Shown: positions 8,907-18,141 of the stretch, piece by piece
How positions within the stretch are numbered: the stretch's first letter is position 1
Layout: each line of letters starts with the position of its first letter
Origin: Mesorhizobium sp.
GTDB taxonomy: Bacteria; Pseudomonadota; Alphaproteobacteria; Rhizobiales; Rhizobiaceae
Direction of reading: 5' to 3'
Length of the DNA: 64,000 nucleotides
Assembly: GCA_004017275.1 (NCBI GenBank)
Contig: SAKE01000007.1
Location: 124,001-188,000 of the forward strand
Program-made: the position numbers and the translations under genes
The notes under the pieces: generated by a model
The model's database searches: none
The model's input: only the letters and a program-made list of their open reading frames with translations
Told to the model about the DNA's origin: nothing

Positions 8907-9854
8907 ATGACCGCCTACCTCCTCAAGCGCCTTGCCATTGCGCTCGCCACGCTGGTGCTGGCTTCGATGGTGGTGTTCGCCGTGCTGGAGATCCTGCCCG
9001 GCGACCCGGCGCGGCTGATGCTGGGCATGAATGCCAGTGCCGACCAGGTCGAACTCTTGCGCAACCAGATGGGCCTCAACGCGCCGCTGGCTTGGCGTTA
9101 TCTGCACTGGGTCGGCGGCCTGCTCAGCCTCGATTTCGGCCGCTCCTACACCTATTCGGTGCCGGTCATCGACCTGGTGCGCGAGCGGCTGGCCGTCTCG
9201 CTGCCGCTGGCGCTGATTGCGCTTGCGCTCTCCACCATCATCGCGATTCCCGTCGGCCTGTTTTCCGCCAGCCGGCGTGGACGGGCCGGCGACACGATTT
9301 CCATGGGCGCCGCACAGCTTGGCGTCGCCGTGCCCAATTTCTGGTTCGCGCTGATGCTGATCTATGTTTTCGCTGTCTGGCTGCGGCTGGTGCCTGCAGG
9401 CGGCTTTCCAGGCTGGAGTGCCGGCATCTGGCCAGCGCTGAAATCGCTGCTGCTACCGGCGGTGGCACTTGCCTTGCCGCAAGCCGCGATCCTGGCGCGC
9501 GTCACTCGCTCGGCGCTGATCGAGGTGCTCAACGAGGACTATATCCGCACCGCCCGCGCCAAGGGCCTGCCCTACCGAGCCGTATTATGGCGGCATGCAT
9601 TGCGCAACGCTATGATCCCGGTGCTGACCATTCTTGGCCTGCAGTTCGCCTTCCTGCTTGCCGGCACCATCATCATCGAGAATGTTTTCTACCTGCCCGG
9701 CCTTGGCCGGCTGGTGTTCCAGGCGATCACCCAGCGCGACCTGATCGTCGTCGAAAGCGTCGTCATGCTGCTGGTCGCCGCCGTCATCGCCGTCAATCTG
9801 CTGGTCGACCTTTCCTATGCGGTCGTCGACCCGCGCCTGAGAAGCCGGCAATGA
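8907..9854 (+). CDS. ABC transporter permease, DppB type
   Basis: This 315-residue inner-membrane protein has about six membrane segments and the typical opening MTAYLLKRLAIALATL. The EAA-like coupling loop is recognisable in YIRTARAKGLPYRAVLWRHALRNA. It pairs with the next permease, whose start overlaps its stop as ATGA, so the two are probably translationally coupled. Together with the fused ATPase they form the import channel for the upstream binding protein. Confidence 0.92.
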   Translation: MTAYLLKRLAIALATLVLASMVVFAVLEILPGDPARLMLGMNASADQVELLRNQMGLNAPLAWRYLHWVGGLLSLDFGRSYTYSVPVIDLVRERLAVSLPLALIALALSTIIAIPVGLFSASRRGRAGDTISMGAAQLGVAVPNFWFALMLIYVFAVWLRLVPAGGFPGWSAGIWPALKSLLLPAVALALPQAAILARVTRSALIEVLNEDYIRTARAKGLPYRAVLWRHALRNAMIPVLTILGLQFAFLLAGTIIIENVFYLPGLGRLVFQAITQRDLIVVESVVMLLVAAVIAVNLLVDLSYAVVDPRLRSRQ

Positions 9855-10720
9855 CACTGCACATCGACATTCCGGAGGAAACGTTCGGCAGCATCCTGGC
9901 CAAGGCGTTCAGGAATACTGCGTTCGTTGCCGGTTTCGTCATCACCTTGCTGATCCTGGCAATGGCTGTAGTTTCCTATGGCTGGACGCCCTACGACGTC
10001 ACGAAACTGGTCATCGCTGACAAGACGCAAGCCCCCTCGCTGGCGCACTGGTTCGGCACCGATCATTTCGGTCGCGACATCCTGTCGATGGTCATGGTCG
10101 GCGCCCGCAATTCGATTGCCGTGGCGTTGGTCGCGGTCGGCATCGGCATGGGGGTCGGCGTGCCGCTCGGCGCCTTTGCCGCGGCACGCGGCGGCCTCGT
10201 CGACGAGGCGCTGATGCGGCTGAACGATCTGGTCTTCGCCTTCCCGGCTTTGCTGTCGGCGATTATGATCACCGCCATCTTCGGGCCGGGCGCCGTCAAC
10301 GCCATCATCGCCATCGGCATCTTCAACATCCCGGTCTTTGCCCGTGTCGCCCGGGCCGGCGCGCTGGCGATCTGGCCGCGCGAGTTCATTCTTGCCGCGC
10401 GCGCCGCCGGTAAGAGCAGCACGCAGATATCGATCGAACATGTGCTGCCCAACATCGCCACGCTGCTCCTCGTGCAAGGCACTATCCAGTTCGCGCTGGG
10501 CATCCTGGCCGAGGCCGGGCTTTCCTATCTGGGCCTGGGCGCGCAACCGCCAATGCCGAGCTGGGGCCGCATGCTGTTTGAGGCGCAGACCCACATGGTG
10601 GTGGCGCCATGGATGGCGATCTTCCCCGGCATGGCGATCGTCGTCACCGTGCTGGGGCTGAACCTCCTGGGCGACGGCATCGCCGACATTCTCGATCCGA
10701 AATCGCGGCGGCAGCGATGA
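9851..10720 (+). CDS. ABC transporter permease, DppC type
   Basis: This 289-residue second permease begins at an ATG that overlaps the stop of the DppB-type gene. Family hallmarks are the HWFGTDHFGRDILS segment after the first membrane helix and the coupling loop REFILAARAAGKSSTQISIEHVLPN. About six membrane segments are visible. Its stop overlaps the ATPase start in the same ATGA manner, so the operon is tightly packed. Confidence 0.92.
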   Translation: MTLHIDIPEETFGSILAKAFRNTAFVAGFVITLLILAMAVVSYGWTPYDVTKLVIADKTQAPSLAHWFGTDHFGRDILSMVMVGARNSIAVALVAVGIGMGVGVPLGAFAAARGGLVDEALMRLNDLVFAFPALLSAIMITAIFGPGAVNAIIAIGIFNIPVFARVARAGALAIWPREFILAARAAGKSSTQISIEHVLPNIATLLLVQGTIQFALGILAEAGLSYLGLGAQPPMPSWGRMLFEAQTHMVVAPWMAIFPGMAIVVTVLGLNLLGDGIADILDPKSRRQR

Positions 10721-12339
10721 ACCTGCTCGACATAGAGAACCTGTCGCTGACCATCGGCGACACGCCGATCCTCAGGAATGTCGAGCTTTCCGTCGCGCCC
10801 GGCGAGGTGATGGGGCTGGTCGGCGAATCCGGTTCGGGCAAGTCGATGACCGCGCTGACGGTGATGCAGCTTCTGCCTCATGCCGCGCGCGCCACCGGGC
10901 GCGTCACATTCGACGGCATCGACATCCTCGCGGCAACCGAGGACCAGATGTGCGCGCTGCGCGGCGACGACATCGGCATGGTGTTCCAGGAGCCGATGAC
11001 GGCTCTCAATCCGGTCAAGACCATCGGCGAACAGGTCGCCGAAGGCATACGCTGGCACACCAAGGCTAGTCGCGCTGAGGCCGAAGACCGGGCGCGCAAA
11101 ATGCTCGACCGCGTCGGTTTGCCCTCGGCGAAATTCCCGATGTCGCGCTATCCGCACGAACTGTCCGGTGGCCAGCGCCAGCGCGTCGTCATCGCCATCG
11201 CTTGCGCGCTGAAGCCGAAGCTGCTGATCGCCGACGAACCGACGACGGCGCTCGACGTGGTGCTGCAGGCACAGATACTCGACCTGTTGCGCGACCTCGT
11301 CGCAGAAAGCCGCATGGGCCTGCTGCTGATCTCGCACGACCTCGCCGTGGTGACCGAGATGGCGGACCGCATCACCATCCTGCGGCACGGCGAGGTGATG
11401 GAGGCCGGCGACACGGCACGCACGCTGTCCGAACAAACTCACCCCTACACGCGCCAGCTGGCGCAGGCCTCGATGCATGTGCCGGCGCGCGCCAGGCCGC
11501 ATGGCATCGAGACGGGCCGGCCTTTGCTTCAGGTCGAGGGCGCGACCCGTGACTATCCCGGCCGGCTCGCCTCGCTGTTCAAACGGGCGCCAACGATCCG
11601 CGCTGTCGACCACGTGTCCCTGTCGATGACGCCTGGTCAATCGGTGGCGCTGGTCGGCCGCTCCGGCTGCGGCAAGTCAACGCTCGCCCGCATGATCCTG
11701 GCGCTGGACCAGCCAAGCTCGGGGACGATCCGGTTTCACGGCGAGACCATCACCGGCAAAAGCGAAGCCGAGTTGAAGCCGGCGCGGCGTGATATGCAGG
11801 TCGTTTTTCAGGATCCCTACGGCTCCTTCGACCCGCGCCAGAAGGTGGAAAAGCTGGTCGCCGAACCTTTGCATGTGCTGGAGAAAAAGCCGACGCGCGC
11901 CGAGCGCCGCGAAATGGTGGCGCATGCGCTGCACGAAGTCGGCCTCGGCGTCAGCGACATGGACAAATACCCGCATGAGTTTTCGGGCGGCCAGCGCCAG
12001 CGCCTGTCGATCGCCCGCGCCATCATCACGCGCCCGAAACTGGTCGTCGCCGACGAGCCGGTCTCGGCGCTCGATGTCTCGATCCGCGCCCAGATCCTCG
12101 ATTTGTTCGCCGAGCTCAACCAGAAGCTCGGCATCGCCTACCTCTTCATCACCCACGACCTGACCGTCGCCCGTGCCATCACGGATGAGGTGCTGGTCAT
12201 GCATGAAGGCAAGATCGTCGAACGCGGCAGGACGAGCGAGGTGCTCGACCACCCGCAGTCCGAGGCGGCCAAGGCGCTTGTCACCGCGGCCCCGGACCTG
12301 CACCGGGCGATCGCCCAGCGGATGCAGGAGCAGGGTTAG
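10717..12339 (+). CDS. Fused double ABC ATPase (DppD-DppF type)
   Basis: This 540-residue protein contains two complete nucleotide-binding domains. The first has GESGSGKS at residues 36-43, LSGGQRQR and LLIADEPTTALD; the second has GRSGCGKST near residue 316, FSGGQRQR and VVADEPVSALD. Many peptide transporters encode these halves separately; here they are fused, as is common in rhizobia. It powers the DppB/DppC-type permeases encoded just upstream. The start ATG overlaps the preceding stop. The convergent NUDIX gene follows after 10 bases. Confidence 0.93.
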   Translation: MNLLDIENLSLTIGDTPILRNVELSVAPGEVMGLVGESGSGKSMTALTVMQLLPHAARATGRVTFDGIDILAATEDQMCALRGDDIGMVFQEPMTALNPVKTIGEQVAEGIRWHTKASRAEAEDRARKMLDRVGLPSAKFPMSRYPHELSGGQRQRVVIAIACALKPKLLIADEPTTALDVVLQAQILDLLRDLVAESRMGLLLISHDLAVVTEMADRITILRHGEVMEAGDTARTLSEQTHPYTRQLAQASMHVPARARPHGIETGRPLLQVEGATRDYPGRLASLFKRAPTIRAVDHVSLSMTPGQSVALVGRSGCGKSTLARMILALDQPSSGTIRFHGETITGKSEAELKPARRDMQVVFQDPYGSFDPRQKVEKLVAEPLHVLEKKPTRAERREMVAHALHEVGLGVSDMDKYPHEFSGGQRQRLSIARAIITRPKLVVADEPVSALDVSIRAQILDLFAELNQKLGIAYLFITHDLTVARAITDEVLVMHEGKIVERGRTSEVLDHPQSEAAKALVTAAPDLHRAIAQRMQEQG

Positions 12340-12349
12340 AGGCTGTCTC

Positions 12350-12835
12350 TCAGATCATCTGGAATTTTCCGGTGGCCTTGAACCGGAGATAGGCGTCGAT
12401 GCTGCGCGCCATGTTGGGCAGCATTTCGGGCAAGCCGTCGGCCGCGAACCAGCCGACGGCGCTGCTTTCGTCATCGGTGACGGCCGGCTCGCCTTCGAAG
12501 GAACGCGTATAGAACATCAAAGCGAAGAACTGAGCGCGATCGCCATTCGGAAACTGGAAGGTTTCATAGTGCGGATCGCAGCCGAACCCGAACGGTTCGA
12601 CGTTGCTGACGATCAACCCGGTTTCCTCAAGAGCCTCCCGGATCACCACCGATTCCAGGCCCTCGCCTTCCTCGGCATTGCCGCCAGGCAGGCCCCACAA
12701 GCCAAAATCGGTTCGTTTCTGCAACAGGATGCGACCGTCAGAGCGTTCGATGACAATGCGAGCACCCGGCATCAGGACCAGACGGTTTCCGATCTGTGCC
12801 CGCAATTGTCCCAGATAGCTGTCGGCAAAGCCCAT
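12350..12835 (-). CDS. NUDIX hydrolase
   Basis: This 161-residue protein has a good Nudix box, GGNAEEGEGLESVVIREALE followed by ETGLI, which binds the metal for cleavage of nucleoside-diphosphate-linked substrates. The preceding RIVIERSDGRILLQKR strand is typical. The substrate is unknown. An AAGGAG ribosome site lies just ahead of the ATG. It follows the TerB-like gene by 45 bases on the same strand, so the two probably form an operon. Confidence 0.85.
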   Translation of the reverse strand: MGFADSYLGQLRAQIGNRLVLMPGARIVIERSDGRILLQKRTDFGLWGLPGGNAEEGEGLESVVIREALEETGLIVSNVEPFGFGCDPHYETFQFPNGDRAQFFALMFYTRSFEGEPAVTDDESSAVGWFAADGLPEMLPNMARSIDAYLRFKATGKFQMI

Positions 12836-12880
12836 CCAAACGCTCCTTCGGCGTCAGCGAACCGTTCGCCAAGCGATGCC

Positions 12881-13312
12881 TCAGCCTTCCGGCTTGACCA
12901 CATCGACCGGACTGATGTCGAGCAGGTCGAGCGTGCGGCGCAGCAGCCGCACCTCGCTCTCGGCCAGTTGCGAATCCGCCTTGGCGATCTCAGCCATATG
13001 TTGAGCCAATTGCTTGCGTCGTTCGATGTCGAGATCGCGGAACAGGGCAATCGCCTGTGAACCATTGGTCTCGTAGCCGAACTCGTTGAGATATTCGATG
13101 ACGCTGTCGATGCTGCTTTCCGCAATGCCGAAAGCGTCCTTGCAGATGCGCCGGAAGGCAACCATTTCGCTCTCGCTGACCGACCCGTCGGCCAGGATCA
13201 TACGAAACAGCATCAGCAGTTCCGCCGACAGGACCGGATCGTCCGCCACTTTGCGAACGCCCGGGTCGCCGTCGAAGATCTGACGTATCTGGTCCAGCAA
13301 TGCGAATGCCAT
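12881..13312 (-). CDS. TerB-like (tellurite-resistance fold) protein
   Basis: This 143-residue acidic helical protein resembles the TerB family. The repeated DG/DSQ-containing loops (ILADGSVSESEM and IAKADSQLAESE) are the pattern by which the two metal-binding helical hairpins of this fold are recognised. No ter operon genes are nearby, so tellurite resistance should not be assumed. It is the first gene of a probable pair with the NUDIX hydrolase. Role unknown. Confidence 0.65.
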   Translation of the reverse strand: MAFALLDQIRQIFDGDPGVRKVADDPVLSAELLMLFRMILADGSVSESEMVAFRRICKDAFGIAESSIDSVIEYLNEFGYETNGSQAIALFRDLDIERRKQLAQHMAEIAKADSQLAESEVRLLRRTLDLLDISPVDVVKPEG

Positions 13313-13462
13313 CAGGAGCCTCTTTCCGATTCAAGCGCGTCGCATGATTCCGTCCACGCGCGATGCGCTTGGATAGAGGTAGCGCGGAATCGACCTTGCG
13401 CAAACAGGGCGGTCGTGGTCGAACGCCCGATATTTCAGCCGGCCGGAACCTCCACATATCAG

Positions 13463-14248
13463 ATGATCGACCTTAGCATCCAGACCGTCGCCATGCTCGC
13501 CTTCGCCGCCTTTGCTGCGGGCTTTGTCGATTCCATCGCTGGCGGCGGCGGGCTGATCACTGTGCCGGCGCTGCTGCTTGCCGGCTTCACACCCGTCCAG
13601 GCGCTCGCCACCAACAAATTGCAGGGCATGTTCGGCTCTGGCTCGGCGACCATCCACTACGCATCGAAGGGTCACGTCGACCTGCGCCGGCAATTGCCGT
13701 CAGCACTTTTGGCGCTTGTCGGAAGCGCCATCGGCGCCTTGCTGGCAACGATCGTGCCCGGTGACATTCTACGGGCTGCCCTGCCCATCGTGCTGATCGC
13801 CATCGCTCTCTACTTCGCTTTCAAGCCCAACATGAACGACATCGACCGCGCCGAGCGCCTGTCGCCGTTCCTGTTCGGACTTACCCTGGTGCCCGCTATC
13901 GGCTTCTACGATGGCCTGTTCGGACCAGGCGCCGGCTCCTTCTACATGCTGGCCTTCGTGGCCCTCGCCGGCTACGGCGTGCTCAAGGCGACGGCGCACA
14001 CCAAGCTGCTCAACTTCGCCTCCAACATCGGCGGCTTCATCGTCTTCGCGGCCTTCGGCGTCGTCTACTGGAAGATCGGCCTGATGATGGGCATTGCCCA
14101 GTTCATCGGCGCCCGTGTCGGCGCCAGCCTGGCCATGCGCATCGGCGCAAAACTGATCAAGCCGCTGCTGGTGATCGTCTGCCTGGCGCTTGCGGTGAAG
14201 CTGCTGGCCGACCCGGCGAACCCATTGCGGGCCTTGATTGGTGTGTGA
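13463..14248 (+). CDS. TauE/SafE family membrane permease
   Basis: This 261-residue protein has about eight hydrophobic segments and the family signature FAAGFVDSIAGGGGLITVP near the N-terminus, followed by ATNKLQG and the second-half GFYDGLFGPGAGSF. Members export sulfite, sulfonates or related anions; the substrate cannot be told here. I prefer the ATG at 13463, directly before the first membrane segment, over a GTG at 13415. It stands alone, divergent from the TerB-like gene. Confidence 0.85.
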   Translation: MIDLSIQTVAMLAFAAFAAGFVDSIAGGGGLITVPALLLAGFTPVQALATNKLQGMFGSGSATIHYASKGHVDLRRQLPSALLALVGSAIGALLATIVPGDILRAALPIVLIAIALYFAFKPNMNDIDRAERLSPFLFGLTLVPAIGFYDGLFGPGAGSFYMLAFVALAGYGVLKATAHTKLLNFASNIGGFIVFAAFGVVYWKIGLMMGIAQFIGARVGASLAMRIGAKLIKPLLVIVCLALAVKLLADPANPLRALIGV

Positions 14249-14299
14249 TCACGCGCCCTGATAGAATGCCGCTGTTCGAATCATGTTGGAGAGGCAGAC

Positions 14300-14470
14300 A
14301 TGAATCTTAGCGCACCTACTCAGATCGTTTTTATCATCTCCGTTGTTATCGCCATCATCGGCGTTCTCGCCGCGCTTGGCATTCTTGCGTTCATTCCACT
14401 CGCAGCGGTGTGGATCGTGCTTATTGCTTTCATCGTGCTTGCCGGCGGCTGCTTGATGCGCGGCGCCTGA
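14300..14470 (+). CDS. Small two-helix membrane protein
   Basis: A 56-residue frame starts at an ATG preceded by GGAGAG at a good distance. The product is almost entirely hydrophobic, with two predicted membrane helices (about residues 8-30 and 33-52) and a short LMRGA end. A strong hairpin terminator lies 27 bases downstream, which supports a separate short transcript. I do not recognise the family. Similar tiny hydrophobic proteins are common in rhizobia and have no assigned function. Confidence 0.6.
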   Translation: MNLSAPTQIVFIISVVIAIIGVLAALGILAFIPLAAVWIVLIAFIVLAGGCLMRGA

Positions 14471-14496
14471 CACGTTTCCAAAAGAGTGGGGACGAG

Positions 14497-14525
14497 AAGC
14501 GCCCGGCCAAAAGCCGGGCGCTTTT
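14497..14525 (+). terminator. Rho-independent terminator after the small membrane protein
   Basis: An 11-base perfect stem (AAGCGCCCGGC with GCCGGGCGCTT) encloses a short A-rich loop and runs into TTTT. It ends the 14300-14470 transcript and isolates it from the AraC-type gene. Confidence 0.8.
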
Positions 14526-14573
14526 GATTCCGGCCAAGGGTCTGCTAGATTTCTTCCTGCGGAAGGATGATCG

Positions 14574-15404
14574 ATGCCAGTCGAGACGCAACCCCGGCAA
14601 GAACAGGACCGATCCGTCGCCGGACGGTTTGAGATGCGTCGGCGCCTACCCAATCCCCGGCTCACTGGCATTGTCACCGACATCTGCGGTTATCGCGAAA
14701 CAGCGCCCGGCCATCTGCGCAACGTCGAATACGCGTCGCTCACCGTACCTCTGGTCATCAGCTTCTCCGAACCCTTCGCCATCGGCCTCGGCAAGGCGCC
14801 GGGTGATAATGACCGCTTCGCCAGTTTCGCCGCCGGCCTCTATGCCGGACCGGTGGTGATCGAATCCTTCGGCGGCGCCTGCTGCATACAGCTCAACTTC
14901 ACGCCGCTTGGCGCACGCCGTTTCTTCCGCCTGCCGATGAGCGAACTGGCCGACAGCATGGTCGTCCTCGACGACGTGCTTGGCGCGCAAGGCTTGGCGC
15001 TGCGTGAACGGCTGGGTAACGCGCCGGACTGGACGACGCGTTTCGATATGGCCGAAGCCTTCGTCACCGCCCGCCTCGACAATGCCGCCGAGACGCCGCT
15101 TGAAATCGACTGGGCCTATGACCGCATCATCACATCCGGCGGCCGGACCCGCATTGCATCGATCGCCGAAAGGCTGGGCTGGAGCCGTAAACGTTTGGCC
15201 AGTGGCTTTTCCAATACCATCGGCATCGGCCCCAAGACGCTGTCGCGCATCGTCCGCTTCAACCGGGCGCTCGGCCTGTCGAGGCAGCAGATCGCCGACT
15301 GGGCCGATATCGCAGCCGATTGCGGCTATGCCGACCAGGCGCATCTGGTGCGCGAGTTCCGCGACCTTGCCGGCGAGGCGCCGACCGCACTCTCTGTCAG
15401 GTAA
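14574..15404 (+). CDS. AraC-family transcriptional regulator
   Basis: This 276-residue protein has an N-terminal ligand-binding half and a C-terminal AraC-type double helix-turn-helix. The second recognition region reads IAADCGYADQAHLVREFRDLAGEAP, which is typical of the family. A GGAAGG ribosome site precedes the ATG by 7 bases. The VOC protein gene begins 72 bases downstream on the same strand, so the regulator may control it, perhaps as one transcript. The inducer is unknown. Confidence 0.85.
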   Translation: MPVETQPRQEQDRSVAGRFEMRRRLPNPRLTGIVTDICGYRETAPGHLRNVEYASLTVPLVISFSEPFAIGLGKAPGDNDRFASFAAGLYAGPVVIESFGGACCIQLNFTPLGARRFFRLPMSELADSMVVLDDVLGAQGLALRERLGNAPDWTTRFDMAEAFVTARLDNAAETPLEIDWAYDRIITSGGRTRIASIAERLGWSRKRLASGFSNTIGIGPKTLSRIVRFNRALGLSRQQIADWADIAADCGYADQAHLVREFRDLAGEAPTALSVR

Positions 15405-15476
15405 CATTTCTTCAAGACGCTGGAACGGCCTTCGCCCAGGGTGGGGCATCGACCAACCCCACTGAAGGAGATCGAC

Positions 15477-15896
15477 ATGACCACCACCACTGAAGCGCCC
15501 CGCCTCTACCCCGCTTTGCGTTACAAGAACGCATCAAAAATGGTCGACTGGCTGGGCGAAGCCTTCGGCTTCAGCGTCCGTGCCCGCTATGGTGAAGGCG
15601 ATGTCGTGCACCATGCCGAACTGGTCTTCGGCTCCTCGATGATCATGCTGGGCTCGGTGCGCGACGACGACTACGGCAAGATGGTCGGCGAACCCGGCTC
15701 AGGCGGCGGCACGTCGATCTATATTGCCGTCGACGATGCCGATGCCGCCTATGCCAAGGCCAGGAAGGCCGGCGCTACGATCATCCAGGAATTGATCAAC
15801 CGCGACTATGGCAGCCGCGAGTTCATCTGCCGCGACCCGGAAGGTAACGTCTGGTCCTTCGGCACCTACTGGCCGAAGGCTGGCGAGAAGGGCTGA
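15477..15896 (+). CDS. VOC/glyoxalase-family protein
   Basis: This 139-residue protein has the paired beta-alpha-beta-beta-beta units of the vicinal oxygen chelate superfamily: RLYPALRYKNASKMVDWLGE and, in the second half, the CRDPEGNVWSFGTYWP ending. AAGGAG lies 6 bases before the ATG. The His/Glu metal ligands of true glyoxalase I are not obvious, so a binding or resistance-type role is equally likely. It probably depends on the AraC-type regulator upstream. Confidence 0.8.
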   Translation: MTTTTEAPRLYPALRYKNASKMVDWLGEAFGFSVRARYGEGDVVHHAELVFGSSMIMLGSVRDDDYGKMVGEPGSGGGTSIYIAVDDADAAYAKARKAGATIIQELINRDYGSREFICRDPEGNVWSFGTYWPKAGEKG

Positions 15897-15907
15897 CACA
15901 GCGCGCC

Positions 15908-17383
15908 TCAGCGAGCCAGTGCGAAAATCGTATCACAGTCGAGATGGGTCTCCAGCTCGGCTGCGACCTCGTCCAGCGCCCGCTCGACCTCGGCGCGATA
16001 GTCGATGCCGCCGCCCTTGATGCCGAGGCTTTCGAGGAATTTCCCACGAAAGCCATCGGTGCCAAACAGGCCATGCATATAGGTACCCAACACCTTGCCG
16101 TCGGTCGACACCGCCCCGTCACGGACGCCATTGATGATGGCGGACGGCCGAAGCGTATCAGGTCCGGTGGTGCGACCGAGATGGATCTCGTAGCCTTCGA
16201 GCGGCAGGTCGAAAGGCACCGAGCGGGCGCTGACGTTCCGCACTGTCTTTTCCGGCTCCATTACCGTCTCGACGTCGAGCAGGCCGAGCCCTTCGGCCTC
16301 GGTGACGCTGCCTTCGATGCCGTCAGGGTCGCGCACCATGCGCCCGAGCATCTGGAAGCCGCCACAAATGCCGACGACATGGCCGCCGCGCTTGCGGTGC
16401 GCGAGCAGATCGCGGTCCCAGCCGTTCTCGCGGAACTTCAGGAGATCGCCGATCGTCGACTTGGAGCCTGGAATGACCACCAGCCCGGCATCGGCGGGCA
16501 GCGGCTTTCCCGGCGGCACAAAGACAACCTCGACCTGCGGTTCGGCCTTGAGCGGGTCGAGATCGTCGAAATTGGCGATCCGGCCGAGCATCGGCACCGC
16601 CACCTTCAGCGCGCGCGCCTCACCGGACGCCAGCCGTTCCAGCACCACCGAATCCTCTGAAGGCAAGCGTGCTGCTGCCTTCAGCCACGGCACGACACCG
16701 AAACAGCGCCAGCCCGTGAATGTCTCGATCGACCTTATGCCGTCGTCGAACAGCGAAACGTCGCCGCGGAACTTGTTGATGAGGTAGCCGACGATCATGC
16801 GCCGGTCCTCTTCCGGCAGGATCAGATGCGTGCCGGCGACCGAAGCGATGACGCCGCCGCGATCGATGTCGCCGACCAGCACCACAGGCACATCGGCGCG
16901 CGTGGCAAAGCCCATATTGGCGATGTCGCGGCTGCGCAGGTTGATCTCGGCCGGCGAACCGGCGCCCTCGACGATGACCAGGTCTGCGCCCGCGCTAACC
17001 TTGCCCCAGGAGTCCAGCACGGCATCCATCAGCCGGCCCTTCATCGTCTGGTAGTCGCGCGCCCGCGCTTCGCCGACCACTTTGCCCTGCACGATGACCT
17101 GCGCGCCGATGTCGGTCTGCGGCTTGAGCAGCACCGGGTTCATGTGGACCGATGGCGCGACGCCGCAAGCGATCGCCTGCAGCCATTGCGCGCGGCCGAT
17201 TTCGCCGCCGCCGGCATTGTTGTCGCCTGGCATATCGGCGACGGCGGCATTGTTCGACATGTTCTGCGGCTTGAATGGCCGTACCTTCAGTCCACGCTTC
17301 TTGGCCGCGCGGCAGAGGCCGGCGACCAGCACCGTCTTGCCGACATCCGAACCCGTGCCTTGCAGCATGATCGCCCTGGCCAT
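15908..17383 (-). CDS. cobQ: Cobyric acid synthase
   Basis: This 491-residue enzyme amidates four carboxyl groups of adenosylcobyrinate a,c-diamide, using glutamine, in cobalamin synthesis. The N-terminal ATP-binding segment [12 protein letters not shown] and the C-terminal glutamine amidotransferase triad regions ([10 protein letters not shown] with the Cys, and the His in MHGLFG) are visible. It is full length. It overlaps by one base the stop of the cupin gene upstream, so the two are co-transcribed. A B12-synthesis gene in the same window as a corrinoid-dependent methyltransferase set fits, although the other cob genes are not here. Confidence 0.95.
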   Translation of the reverse strand: MARAIMLQGTGSDVGKTVLVAGLCRAAKKRGLKVRPFKPQNMSNNAAVADMPGDNNAGGGEIGRAQWLQAIACGVAPSVHMNPVLLKPQTDIGAQVIVQGKVVGEARARDYQTMKGRLMDAVLDSWGKVSAGADLVIVEGAGSPAEINLRSRDIANMGFATRADVPVVLVGDIDRGGVIASVAGTHLILPEEDRRMIVGYLINKFRGDVSLFDDGIRSIETFTGWRCFGVVPWLKAAARLPSEDSVVLERLASGEARALKVAVPMLGRIANFDDLDPLKAEPQVEVVFVPPGKPLPADAGLVVIPGSKSTIGDLLKFRENGWDRDLLAHRKRGGHVVGICGGFQMLGRMVRDPDGIEGSVTEAEGLGLLDVETVMEPEKTVRNVSARSVPFDLPLEGYEIHLGRTTGPDTLRPSAIINGVRDGAVSTDGKVLGTYMHGLFGTDGFRGKFLESLGIKGGGIDYRAEVERALDEVAAELETHLDCDTIFALAR

Positions 17384-17997
17384 CAGCCCCTGCCCTTCGC
17401 CACGGTTCCGGTAATCTCGGATTTCTGCGCCAGCGGTCCGCCGCGCCAGATGTAGAGCGCCAGCAATGGGTCTTTGACGGTGCGCATGGCGTGATTGACG
17501 TTGGAAGCGTGGTGAACGACTTCACCAGCCGTACGCATGCAAAAGCCGCTCTCGCCCATCCGCCATTCGGTGCCGCCGGTCAGCGGAATGTAGATTTCCT
17601 CGGCAACGTGATGGTGGTCAGGATAGACGATATCGGGTCCAAGGATCAGCAGGCCGGCGGCGACATCGTCATTGGCGAAATGGCCGCGCGTGCCGAACAC
17701 TTCCAGCCAGCCGTAATTGTCGATGAACTCTTTCCCGAAATCCGCTTCGCTGTAGGTCTGCCCCCAGCGGAGATCATTCCGACGCTCGGCAAGCAGCCGC
17801 ACCAGCGGCTTGGCATCCGGCGGTGCCAGTTCGGCGGCACGATCGAGATGGCGCAGGCAGGCAAGCGGATGCGGCTCGAGTATGCGGACCGCCATTTCCC
17901 AGGTGATCCGGGCCACGGCATCGCGCACCAAAGCGTGATCCACGGACGCAAGGTATGCGTGGAACCGGTCCAGCAGTTCGTCGAATTTTGTCGTCAC
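17383..17997 (-). CDS. Cupin resembling DMSP lyases (DddL/DddQ-type)
   Basis: This 204-residue protein has a C-terminal cupin barrel with a metal-site motif [18 protein letters not shown] (His128-His130, Glu133/134, Tyr136) and a second histidine cluster [10 protein letters not shown] (His162, 163, 169). This arrangement, the N-terminal helical extension and the length match the dimethylsulfoniopropionate (DMSP) lyase cupins DddQ/DddL, which release dimethyl sulfide and acrylate. Activity on DMSP is not proven; terrestrial homologues may use another substrate. It shares its last base with cobQ and is divergent from an acyl-CoA dehydrogenase 144 bases away. Confidence 0.65.
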   Translation of the reverse strand: MTTKFDELLDRFHAYLASVDHALVRDAVARITWEMAVRILEPHPLACLRHLDRAAELAPPDAKPLVRLLAERRNDLRWGQTYSEADFGKEFIDNYGWLEVFGTRGHFANDDVAAGLLILGPDIVYPDHHHVAEEIYIPLTGGTEWRMGESGFCMRTAGEVVHHASNVNHAMRTVKDPLLALYIWRGGPLAQKSEITGTVAKGRG

Positions 17998-18141
17998 ATC
18001 TCACCCCGGACATGCATTGGTGCACAGCCGCTCCGCGGAGGGTCGGGTTGCGCGGCGGCATCATTGGTCTAGATTAGTGCGCGCGCAAAGCCAAAAACGA
18101 CAGGCCAGCGAGCTAGCTGGCCAGCACACAGGGAGCACGCC

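Noticed and set aside
12881..13312. Tellurite resistance gene
   Set aside because: Only the TerB-like fold is present, without terC, terD or terZ partners, so the resistance label is not justified.
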